Source: JBBTTS01 sp038064135 (GTDB lineage Bacteria; Patescibacteriota; Saccharimonadia; Saccharimonadales; OMJO01). From it: 6,258 bases of DNA. A program made the translations under genes and the position numbers. Shown in pieces: positions 1 through 5,432 of the stretch; position 1 is the first letter of the stretch; every line of letters begins with the position of its first letter. Location of the stretch: positions 1-6,258 of the forward strand of contig JBBTTS010000044.1 in the NCBI GenBank assembly GCA_038064135.1. The letters are read 5' to 3'. The notes beneath the pieces are model-generated. The model ran no database searches. It had not been told where the DNA came from and saw only the letters and a program-made list of their open reading frames with translations.

Positions 1-642
1 GATCGAACCCGAAGAAAACCCAGATAGATCATCAGTAATCGTAGCGTCAATGGCGACTTGATCAGATGTATTGAATGTATCAACCACAATACGGTCTGGC
101 ACCATATTACTCATAGTCGGGTGTGTTAGATCGGGCGTATCAGAGGTGACTGTAACATTTAGGTTGTAGCCCAAAGTAGTCAATTGAGTGTCTGTATACA
201 CTGAAGTATTTCCGGTTAAGTCGAATACCGTAACAGTCGGCTTCCAAAGTCCTGGCTCAGCGTATCGTGGCCAAATGGCACGAGCATTAAAGTTGGGCGC
301 GTTAAAAGTTATCATTTCACCTTCTACTACCTGATTGGTTGATGGTGAAGTGTAGTAAAATCTTATGCCAGCAAAGCCAGAAAGATCATCAGTGACAACA
401 CCGTCCATATCTACCTGTATTTGGCTGCTGTTTACATTAATAGCATTTGTCGTGGTTACAAGGCTTACTATTGTGACAGGCGTAGTGTCAGTTAAGGCTT
501 TGGCCGATAGCACGCTGCCGATAATTGGCATTGTTGGCACCGCCGAAAGCACTAATGCCAGCGCAACCGATCTCAAGCTATCTAGCCAGCCCTTAAACAA
601 CTTCAGCTGCAGTTTAAGTTTTGTGATAAATTCTGCAATCAT
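1..642 (-). CDS. Secreted/surface protein with Ig-like tandem repeats (3' end beyond the window)
   Basis: This frame is open for 214 codons from ATG at 642 to the left edge with no stop, so only the N-terminal part is seen. The start is well supported: a GGGGG Shine-Dalgarno core (648-652) sits 5 nt upstream, and the nearby ATG at 646 stops after ten codons. Residues 1-24 are lysine-rich and amphipathic. Residues 25-49 are hydrophobic and end in LSAKA, like a long Sec signal peptide or N-terminal anchor. The rest has no cysteine and is rich in Thr, Val, Asn and Asp, with beta-type alternation. TDDLSGF occurs at 84-90 and again at 203-209, giving a period of 119 residues, and PTVTVFDLTGN (135-145) resembles the closing strand of bacterial Ig-like domains. 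Inference: a repetitive extracellular protein, perhaps an adhesin or envelope component. The exact family is not identified. It is divergently transcribed from the gene at 807. Confidence 0.85.
   Translation of the reverse strand, partial: MIAEFITKLKLQLKLFKGWLDSLRSVALALVLSAVPTMPIIGSVLSAKALTDTTPVTIVSLVTTTNAINVNSSQIQVDMDGVVTDDLSGFAGIRFYYTSPSTNQVVEGEMITFNAPNFNARAIWPRYAEPGLWKPTVTVFDLTGNTSVYTDTQLTTLGYNLNVTVTSDTPDLTHPTMSNMVPDRIVVDTFNTSDQVAIDATITDDLSGFSSGSI
20..36 (-). repeat. Second copy of TDDLSGF-coding direct repeat
   Basis: This 17-bp stretch matches 377-393 at 16 of 17 positions, 357 bp apart, which is exactly 119 codons. It encodes the second TDDLSG of the surface protein and marks the start of the next domain repeat, most of which lies beyond the left edge. 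Confidence 0.7.
377..393 (-). repeat. First copy of TDDLSGF-coding direct repeat
   Basis: This is the partner of 20-36 (16 of 17 bases identical) inside the same reading frame. The short, high nucleotide identity reflects a conserved loop motif in repeated domains. The rest of the two repeats cannot be compared because the second is cut off by the window edge. Confidence 0.7.
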
Positions 643-647
643 ACATT

Positions 648-652
648 CCCCC
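648..652 (-). promoter_or_regulatory. Shine-Dalgarno of the surface protein gene
   Basis: A run of five G on the minus strand lies 5 nt before the ATG at 642. It decides the start, because the alternative ATG at 646 is too close to it and opens only a very short frame. The same GGGGG core precedes the PilV-like gene (5440-5444). Confidence 0.7.
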
Positions 653-670
653 TATTTAATTTACGTTAAA

Positions 671-699
671 ATCGTACCATGTTATTTTTTTATTATCAA
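671..699 (-). promoter_or_regulatory. Sigma70-type promoter for the surface protein gene
   Basis: On the minus strand TTGATA (699-694) is followed after exactly 17 nt by TACGAT (676-671). Transcription would start near 664, giving a leader of about 22 nt that contains the GGGGG ribosome binding site. The match is close to the bacterial consensus in both hexamers and in spacing. It lies in the 164-bp divergent gap between the genes starting at 642 and 807. Confidence 0.6.
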
Positions 700-768
700 T
701 AGACTTGGTTAGTTTTATAGTATTTATACCATGTCTTAAGTGTTTATCATTTTTTGAATGACATAATA

Positions 769-798
769 TTGACTTTTAGTTGTAATTTTGTGTAAAAT
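769..798 (+). promoter_or_regulatory. Promoter of the Y1-like gene, probably giving a leaderless mRNA
   Basis: TTGACT (769-774) and TAAAAT (793-798) are separated by 18 nt. The usual start point, about 7 nt after the -10, falls at about 805, only two bases before the ATG at 807. No Shine-Dalgarno sequence lies between the -10 and the ATG. A leaderless or nearly leaderless transcript is therefore inferred. This contrasts with the minus-strand genes in the window, which carry purine-rich ribosome binding sites. Confidence 0.55.
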
Positions 799-806
799 AG
801 ATATTA

Positions 807-1358
807 ATGCCTTATCGTTCTAGTCGTCGACTAGGTGGGGACGAAGCTGTATTTTCGATCAGTAACTTCGGAATATCAAATCGAGTTGTATTTAGAAACC
901 ATCTTGACCATCGCCGTTTTGTAACCACGCTTGCCAAACTCGCCCGACAAACCACTGGGTTGAGTATAATTGCCTATGTTTTAACGGCAACTTCTTTTAA
1001 TTTGGTAGTACACGAGCATGAACGAGACAATTTGTCGAAATTTATGCATAAACTAAGCGTGTCTTACGCCATGTATTTTCAAAATAAATACCAATCGACG
1101 GGCAAAATTTTCCAAGGACCCTTCAAGGATACAGTCTTGGATAGCGATGATGAAATTATGTTAGAGATTTGTCGTCTACATTTGCTACCTGATGGCTTTG
1201 GTTTTGATCCAGAACGCTATGACTGGTCTAGTTACGGTAAATATTTGAATAATCGTGCGCCATGGCTAAAAAAAGATTTCGTTATACATTATCTAAAAAC
1301 AAATAACATTGCCTACGATTTGCGGTATTTTACTCAATTTAGTACAAAATCAACATAA
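807..1358 (+). CDS. Y1/REP-type transposase-like protein with degenerate HUH active site
   Basis: The 183-residue protein has the family layout of REP-associated (RAYT, Y1_Tnp) transposases: an N-terminal strand with SNFGISNRVVF (19-29), then AYVL (56-59) before the HUH position, LSKFMHKLSVSYAMYF (76-91), KYQSTGKIFQGPFK (94-107), and WSSYGKY (140-146) near the end. Active enzymes have HxH after AYVLMPN, and this pair of metal-binding histidines is needed for single-strand DNA cleavage. Here the place reads TATSFN (60-65), so both are replaced. The catalytic tyrosine, normally in a YIHLNP-like motif, aligns with R123 in CRLHLLP (122-128), and the usual N-terminal YHVxNRG reads FSISNFG (16-22). 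The ORF is intact, has a good promoter, and shows no flanking terminal repeats. Inference: a domesticated or decaying relative that may still bind DNA but probably cannot cut it. Family membership is more certain than the loss of all activity. Confidence 0.8.
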   Translation: MPYRSSRRLGGDEAVFSISNFGISNRVVFRNHLDHRRFVTTLAKLARQTTGLSIIAYVLTATSFNLVVHEHERDNLSKFMHKLSVSYAMYFQNKYQSTGKIFQGPFKDTVLDSDDEIMLEICRLHLLPDGFGFDPERYDWSSYGKYLNNRAPWLKKDFVIHYLKTNNIAYDLRYFTQFSTKST

Positions 1359-1369
1359 CTAAATTTAGC

Positions 1370-1954
1370 TTAATTTTGTAACATGTGTTTGTGATGTATG
1401 GCATCGTAATCGTGTAATTCTTCGTCCTTAAACCACAAGCCTACTTCAAACTGGGCTTCGGCCGTGTTACCAGAAGCATGAATTAAATTTTTTACTGGTC
1501 GCTTACTAATGTTTGCCAAATACGTTGAATCAAATGAATATTGGCTACGAATTGTGCCTGGATCAGCTTTAAGCGGGAATGTATGGCCTGTAATTTTTCT
1601 AACGTACTCGATTACGCCCGGAGCTTCTAATACTAATGCAAAAACTGGGCCAGAGCGAATAAATTCAACTAACCAAGTTCGTACCAATTCGCCAATTTTT
1701 TTGGGGTCTGTTGTGCCGAGTTCTTTTTTTGCGTCTAGTTTTAATTCTTCGTAATTTTCGAGTGTCTTTTTTCCGATTCCTTCGACCAATTCTACTCGAT
1801 CTGCAGGATAGTGTTTATTAGCAAGCACTTTACTGACGTAAAGCATTTTTAAACCTACGACTTTAATACCTGCTTTTTCGAATCGTGCGATAATTTCACC
1901 ACTAATACCTCTTTGTACGGCATCAGGTTTGATGATAACTAGTGTTCGCTCCAT
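1370..1954 (-). CDS. ndk: Nucleoside diphosphate kinase, long (archaeal-like) form
   Basis: Ndk transfers the gamma phosphate of ATP to nucleoside diphosphates through a phospho-histidine and works in the cytoplasm. The 194-residue product opens with the hallmark TLVIIKPDAVQRG (4-16). Expected active-site residues are present: K9, Y49, R119, T125, R136, N156 and the catalytic H159 in NLIHASGNT. Typical bacterial Ndk is about 140-150 residues. The extra length here lies in a segment at about 54-90 (containing KELGTTDPKKIGELVR, 77-92) and in about ten residues between R136 and H159 (SFDSTYLANISKR, 140-152). Both insertions are familiar from archaeal enzymes. The tail carries four histidines in the last 14 residues. 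The start at 1954 has GAAAGGA (1965-1959) just upstream. The gene converges on the Y1-like gene, with an 11-bp gap, and diverges from xer. Confidence 0.95.
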   Translation of the reverse strand: MERTLVIIKPDAVQRGISGEIIARFEKAGIKVVGLKMLYVSKVLANKHYPADRVELVEGIGKKTLENYEELKLDAKKELGTTDPKKIGELVRTWLVEFIRSGPVFALVLEAPGVIEYVRKITGHTFPLKADPGTIRSQYSFDSTYLANISKRPVKNLIHASGNTAEAQFEVGLWFKDEELHDYDAIHHKHMLQN

Positions 1955-1989
1955 AAATTCCTTTCAAATTCTAAGATGCTTTGGACTAA

Positions 1990-2005
1990 TGTTATCAAAA
2001 TAACA
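1990..2005. repeat. 6-bp inverted repeat between ndk and xer
   Basis: TGTTAT (1990-1995) and ATAACA (2000-2005) form a perfect 6-bp inverted repeat with a 4-nt spacer. It lies in the 73-bp gap between the divergent ndk and xer starts. It could be an operator for either gene. As a transcribed hairpin it would be very weak, since five of the six pairs in each arm are not all strong and most are A-T. Function is inferred from position only. Confidence 0.3.
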
Positions 2006-2027
2006 GAGGTAACACAAACTTTGCATA

Positions 2028-2969
2028 ATGTCGTACAATGTATACATGGCGGGAGTGGCAAAATTTGTAAAAGTTAAGACCGATTTTTTAGAACATTTGG
2101 AAATTGAGCAAAATCGTTCCCAAAAAACTATCGCCAATTACGACCATTACCTAACGCGCCTACTGGATTTTGCTGGTGATATCAAAGTATCAGACATCGA
2201 CGCCGAGCTTGTGCGCCGTTGGCGGTTGTGGCTAAACCGCCTAGGCACCAACACTAGTGATGAACTTGGCAAAGCTACACAAAATTATCATCTGATTGCG
2301 CTAAGAAGTTTCTTGAAATATTGCGCCAAACGAGACATCCCTGCCCTAGCGCCAGATAAAATCGAACTTGCCCGTACACAGCGAAAACAGGTTACATTTT
2401 TGTCACTCGAAGAAGTCGAACGACTAATGAAACAGCCTAAAACGACAAGTATAATTGGGCAACGTGACCGAGCAATTTTGGAGCTTTTATTCAGCAGTGG
2501 GCTTCGAGTTTCGGAACTTGTGGGGTTAGACCGTGAACATATTAACTTAAAACGCCGTGAATTTTCGGTTCGTGGTAAGGGCCGAAAAGACCGCCCGATT
2601 TTTATTAGCCCCGATGCGGCCCATTGGATCGAACAATATTTAGAGGCTCGGCAAGATAGTACTCGGCCGCTTTTTGTACGCTACAGTGGTAGCAAACAGG
2701 TTGACCTTAGTGGCAACTTTCACCGTCTTACTGCTCGAAGTGTACAAAGGTTAGTTAGCAGATATGCCCTGCTTGCAGGAATTACAAAACACGTTTCTCC
2801 ACATACCTTGCGTCATAGTTTTGCGACCGACCTATTAATGAATGGGTCCGATTTACGATCGGTGCAGGCGCTGCTGGGCCATAGCAATATTGCCACAACT
2901 CAAATTTACACTCATGTAACCGACCCGCACCTCAAAGAGGTTCACAACAAATTTCACCGCAAAAAATAA
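2028..2969 (+). CDS. xerC: XerC/XerD-type tyrosine recombinase
   Basis: The 313-residue protein has the two-domain layout of Xer recombinases, which cut and rejoin dif-like sites to resolve chromosome dimers. The N-terminal SAM-like core-binding domain covers about 15-105 (DFLEHLEIEQNRSQKTIANY, 19-38). The catalytic domain follows from about 122. All active-site residues are visible: R160 in GLRVSEL, K184 in RGKGRKD, H259 and R262 in HTLRHSFATDLL, H285 in LLGHSNIATTQ, and nucleophile Y294 in IYTHV. Length is about 300, as expected. No partner recombinase or attachment site is visible, so a housekeeping Xer is likelier than a phage integrase; XerC versus XerD is not decided. The start is uncertain. 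Neither ATG at 2028 nor ATG at 2046 (residue 7) has a Shine-Dalgarno at normal distance, and 2046 would suit a leaderless mRNA. The stop abuts the stop of the PilX-like gene. Confidence 0.92.
   Translation: MSYNVYMAGVAKFVKVKTDFLEHLEIEQNRSQKTIANYDHYLTRLLDFAGDIKVSDIDAELVRRWRLWLNRLGTNTSDELGKATQNYHLIALRSFLKYCAKRDIPALAPDKIELARTQRKQVTFLSLEEVERLMKQPKTTSIIGQRDRAILELLFSSGLRVSELVGLDREHINLKRREFSVRGKGRKDRPIFISPDAAHWIEQYLEARQDSTRPLFVRYSGSKQVDLSGNFHRLTARSVQRLVSRYALLAGITKHVSPHTLRHSFATDLLMNGSDLRSVQALLGHSNIATTQIYTHVTDPHLKEVHNKFHRKK
2034..2039 (+). promoter_or_regulatory. Possible -10 hexamer for a leaderless xer mRNA
   Basis: TACAAT ends 6 nt before the ATG at 2046, so transcription would begin at that ATG. 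No convincing -35 is seen 16-19 nt upstream, and if translation starts at 2028 the hexamer lies inside the gene. It is listed because the Y1-like gene shows a similar distance from -10 to start codon. Confidence 0.25.
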
Positions 2970-2974
2970 TTATT
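2965..2974. other. Perfect 10-bp palindrome at the abutting stop codons of xer and the PilX-like gene
   Basis: AATAATTATT is a perfect palindrome centred on the 2969/2970 boundary, where TAA of xer (2967-2969) meets TAA of the opposing gene (2972-2970 on the minus strand). It arises partly because two back-to-back TAA codons already give TAATTA. It has no loop and no GC pairs, so it is not a usable intrinsic terminator by itself. Confidence 0.6.
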
Positions 2975-4133
2975 CTTCGTTAATATTACAAACCGACGGA
3001 TTTGGACTAAATCTAGAATTGTTAACCGAATTTTCTGGGGGCTCTACTGCCAAAAATCGTTTACAAACACCCGATGGCGATTCTACCGCGTAAAGGTAAG
3101 GTGTTCGATTTGAGACACGTACTTGAGTACGCTTTAGTACATCATTTACTTTACCCGTTACATCAATGACTATTTGACCACCAACTATATTTAATCGATT
3201 ATTTAAACCATCCAACGCATTTATACTTACTCTAGCTGTTTCATAAACAGGTTTAATCCGTACTAAGATATTAGTAACATTTCCACCAATTGGTCCACTG
3301 GGTGGGGTGTAAGCACTAAAGTTAATGGTTACATTACACTTTCGTGGTTGTTCGGCAGTATTAGGTGCAGAGTTTTGACAAACTCCGCTTAGAATTTTGC
3401 CATTTCCGTTAGAATTGATACCTGGTGTAAAATTTTCTGTTGTATTACCTGAACCAGCACAAGGATCAAGATAGTATGAAGCCGTTCGAGCCAAAAGGTC
3501 TGAACGAGTAAAATTAGAACCCTCTAATACGGTAACGTCTGCTTTTAATAGTGGCGCAGCAAGCCAACCACTAGCGCTAGGAAATTTACCACAATCTGTA
3601 CCAGTACGAAATACTGAACCACCTAAATAATGTTCCCAGCCTATAACAAGTTTTGTTGCCTGATTTGCGCCAGTGAACGTAATGTCGTTAACCGTAGAAC
3701 TGTTGTCTGAATTAATTTGTAAATATTCTAGACTATTGGGGCTTGTAGAAACAAGTACGCAGGTGTATTTACTAGTGGCCTGCGTATTGAGTAATGTTGC
3801 AAACGTACTATCAAGATTAAGATTATTGGCTTGATCATTAGCAATATTTACTGCTGAAGTTCCTGTAGTTCCTGTAGAACAGTCCGTTATGTCGGTTACG
3901 GGTTGATTATTTCTAATTTTGTCACGGATATAATCTACGGTGTCATTTATTCCGGATTCGGCCGCATAAAAAGCTTGGGTACTAAGCTGACGATCTAGTG
4001 CCTGCTTACTTTCGCGGTTGGCAATAACACTCATGCTAACAGTAGTGATTACTATAATAATCATAACAATAATGGTTATAACAAAAGCAACGATTCCCTG
4101 CTGATTATTTATTAGTAGGTTTTGTTTATGCAT
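2970..4133 (-). CDS. PilX-like pilus assembly protein (large minor pilin)
   Basis: The 387-residue protein begins with a short polar leader ending in QQG (11-13), then a strongly hydrophobic helix (about 14-37), then an amphipathic helix containing QAFYAAESGIND (53-64). The AxxxAESG pattern after such a helix is typical of PilX_N-type minor pilins. The usual Glu at +5 of mature pilins is replaced by Val, as is common in PilX/GspK-type proteins, which sit at the tip of the pilus or pseudopilus. The long remainder is Asn/Thr/Ser-rich and beta-like, with eight cysteines, in keeping with an exported disulfide-bonded domain. Whether G13 is cleaved by prepilin peptidase is uncertain. The gene is last in the four-gene run; a strong AGGAGG (4144-4149) and a 1-nt gap from the preceding stop fix its start. 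Role by context: minor pilin that primes or caps type IV pilus assembly. Confidence 0.8.
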   Translation of the reverse strand: MHKQNLLINNQQGIVAFVITIIVMIIIVITTVSMSVIANRESKQALDRQLSTQAFYAAESGINDTVDYIRDKIRNNQPVTDITDCSTGTTGTSAVNIANDQANNLNLDSTFATLLNTQATSKYTCVLVSTSPNSLEYLQINSDNSSTVNDITFTGANQATKLVIGWEHYLGGSVFRTGTDCGKFPSASGWLAAPLLKADVTVLEGSNFTRSDLLARTASYYLDPCAGSGNTTENFTPGINSNGNGKILSGVCQNSAPNTAEQPRKCNVTINFSAYTPPSGPIGGNVTNILVRIKPVYETARVSINALDGLNNRLNIVGGQIVIDVTGKVNDVLKRTQVRVSNRTPYLYAVESPSGVCKRFLAVEPPENSVNNSRFSPNPSVCNINEE

Positions 4134-4134
4134 T

Positions 4135-4815
4135 TTAGTTTAGCCTCCTGATTACAGTTGTATGTAACTCTGATAATGAGCAAAAAGCACCGCCAGATTT
4201 TTCATCTAAACAGCCAGCAATCGAAGAAGGAAAACTGCTGAGATTGTCCAGTACATCATCGTCGCCATAAATTACAGAAACGTCAATTGAAACCAGGTTA
4301 TTTAAAACCGTAACAATATTGAACTGTAAAAGCCTGGTATGAACAGACAATAATTCTTTACCCGCACTGCCAGTGCCTAGTGATGGGTTTTCTTGTTGCA
4401 AATCGGGTGCAACACAATTGGATTGATTATTTAAAACATCCTTCCATAGAACATGTTTGCTTTGATGTTTTGAAACATTCGTAGACGATTCTAACTGCCA
4501 GCCAACTATATAACTAAATCTGACTGCACCTAAACACGTAACTAAAACATCGTCTCCACCACCAGGAATGCCATTCTGACCATTCCCAGGTGTGCCCTGC
4601 AATGGAGCATTAGATGAAAGTTGAGTGTGGCTTGTTACATCTTCCATAAGTAGCCTAGCTACATTTTGTGTAGTAGTTGAGATCGAGGCTTTTTGATATT
4701 GTCGGCCAACAGTAATTAAAGATGCCGAAGCTAGCACCAACACAACGCTAAATACACCAATGGCAATCATTAACTCTATTATGGTAAAACCTGCTTCTTT
4801 AGACCACTTTTTCAT
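4135..4815 (-). CDS. PilW-like type IV prepilin (minor pilin)
   Basis: The 226-residue protein carries a textbook class III signal: a basic leader MKKWSKEAG, cleavage expected after G9, then FTIIELMIAIGVFSVV (10-25) with the conserved Glu at +5 (E14). Prepilin peptidase would cut and methylate here. The hydrophobic helix runs to about 35 and continues as an amphipathic helix (QNVARLLMEDV, 45-55). The C-terminal part is a beta-type globular domain with four cysteines and a Gly/Pro/Asn-rich loop (GTPGNGQNGIPGGGDD, 74-89). By analogy with pilV-pilW-pilX clusters it is called PilW-like from its position and N-terminus; the globular part shows no family I recognise. The start codon overlaps the previous stop (TAATG at 4815), with AGGA (4829-4826) 10 nt upstream, so coupling to the PilV-like gene is likely. 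Confidence 0.88.
   Translation of the reverse strand: MKKWSKEAGFTIIELMIAIGVFSVVLVLASASLITVGRQYQKASISTTTQNVARLLMEDVTSHTQLSSNAPLQGTPGNGQNGIPGGGDDVLVTCLGAVRFSYIVGWQLESSTNVSKHQSKHVLWKDVLNNQSNCVAPDLQQENPSLGTGSAGKELLSVHTRLLQFNIVTVLNNLVSIDVSVIYGDDDVLDNLSSFPSSIAGCLDEKSGGAFCSLSELHTTVIRRLN
4144..4149 (-). promoter_or_regulatory. Strong Shine-Dalgarno of the PilX-like gene
   Basis: AGGAGG on the minus strand lies 10 nt before the ATG at 4133, inside the last codons of the PilW-like gene. It is the best ribosome binding site in the window and supports the chosen start. It also shows that this gene can initiate on its own rather than depend only on coupling. Confidence 0.75.
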
Positions 4816-5432
4816 TATTGGTGAATCCTGTAAGGAATTGTGACTACATCAAAGCCCAAACTATTGGCTGTATCGCCGACCGAAAATACTCCAGCAGCAG
4901 CATAAAATTGATCTTGTTTAGCCTGACCTAACTCTGGGAAATAGCCAATGCCGGCCCGGTAGAAATAACCAGCGCTATCTGTTTGGTCTGATGTAGGAGG
5001 TGTGCTTCCGCAGGGGTTTGAAGCTTGCTCGCAGAAATACTGACCCGAACTATTAAGTGCACAGAGGGGATCCTTGGCGCTACTTCCGGTAGAAACATAC
5101 CTTATAGAAATATCGGCCCCAGGTATTGCTGGGTTGTCGTAAAAACAAAAACCCGAATTTCCGTCGGTCAAAATTGGGGTTCCACCATTCGTAGCCGGTT
5201 TTTTGGTTGTTATGGTAGGATTATTTTGCAAATATTGCTTAAAGCGCTCGATTTGCTGCTGAGCAAACTGCACAGACTGAGCTCTTTCTTCACTTTTTCG
5301 GACTGCCTTTAAACTTCGCCTAGACAAACCGTAACCTAATGAAAGTGTAAACATAACTACTGTTATTGCAAGTAATACTTCTACGATTGTTTCTCCACTT
5401 TGTTTGTTGAGATGATTTTTTATGCCGGACAT
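4815..5432 (-). CDS. PilV-like type IV prepilin (minor pilin)
   Basis: The 205-residue protein has a short basic leader ending in KQSG (10-13) and the prepilin core ETIVEVLLAITVV (14-26), with E18 as the +5 glutamate. The first mature residue would be Glu rather than the usual Phe or Met, a variant I associate with PilV-type proteins of Patescibacteria. After the membrane helix (about 16-36) comes a charged helix, likely coiled coil (KSEERAQSVQFAQQQIERFK, 46-65), then a small beta-type domain with four cysteines. It should be inner-membrane inserted before cleavage and then be a minor subunit of the pilus. Translation starts inside the preceding gene (13-nt overlap), with GGGGG (5444-5440) 7 nt before ATG. 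This arrangement suggests tightly matched synthesis of the two proteins. Confidence 0.88.
   Translation of the reverse strand: MSGIKNHLNKQSGETIVEVLLAITVVMFTLSLGYGLSRRSLKAVRKSEERAQSVQFAQQQIERFKQYLQNNPTITTKKPATNGGTPILTDGNSGFCFYDNPAIPGADISIRYVSTGSSAKDPLCALNSSGQYFCEQASNPCGSTPPTSDQTDSAGYFYRAGIGYFPELGQAKQDQFYAAAGVFSVGDTANSLGFDVVTIPYRIHQ

Noticed and set aside
365..712. Plus-strand open frame of 115 codons
   Set aside because: It lies antisense to the surface protein gene, crosses the promoter region of that gene, has no ribosome binding site, and its product has no recognisable domain. The minus frame shows signal peptide, repeats and SD.
675..734. Direct repeat TACCATGT at 675-682 and 727-734
   Set aside because: Eight bases repeated once in an AT-rich intergenic region is weak evidence for a binding site or a target duplication.
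747..761. Inverted repeat TCATT/AATGA just upstream of the -35 of the Y1-like gene
   Set aside because: The arms are only 5 bp with a 5-nt loop in very AT-rich DNA, which is expected by chance. It could be an autoregulatory site, but nothing else supports it.
643..1380. Possible insertion sequence around the Y1-like gene
   Set aside because: I looked for flanking hairpins, terminal repeats and target duplications and found none convincing. The degenerate active site also argues against a mobile unit.
1509..1754. Plus-strand open frame inside ndk
   Set aside because: It is the antisense shadow of a clearly conserved ndk.
1968..1998. Candidate ndk promoter on the minus strand: TTGATA (1998-1993), 19 nt, TAGAAT (1973-1968)
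   Set aside because: The spacing is longer than usual, and the predicted transcript start (about 1961) would fall inside the purine-rich sequence that looks like the Shine-Dalgarno, so the two signals contradict each other. One of them is probably fortuitous.
2028..2969. Reading the tyrosine recombinase as a phage or island integrase
   Set aside because: The length, short N-terminal domain and lack of adjacent tRNA, att-like repeats or phage genes fit a Xer protein better.
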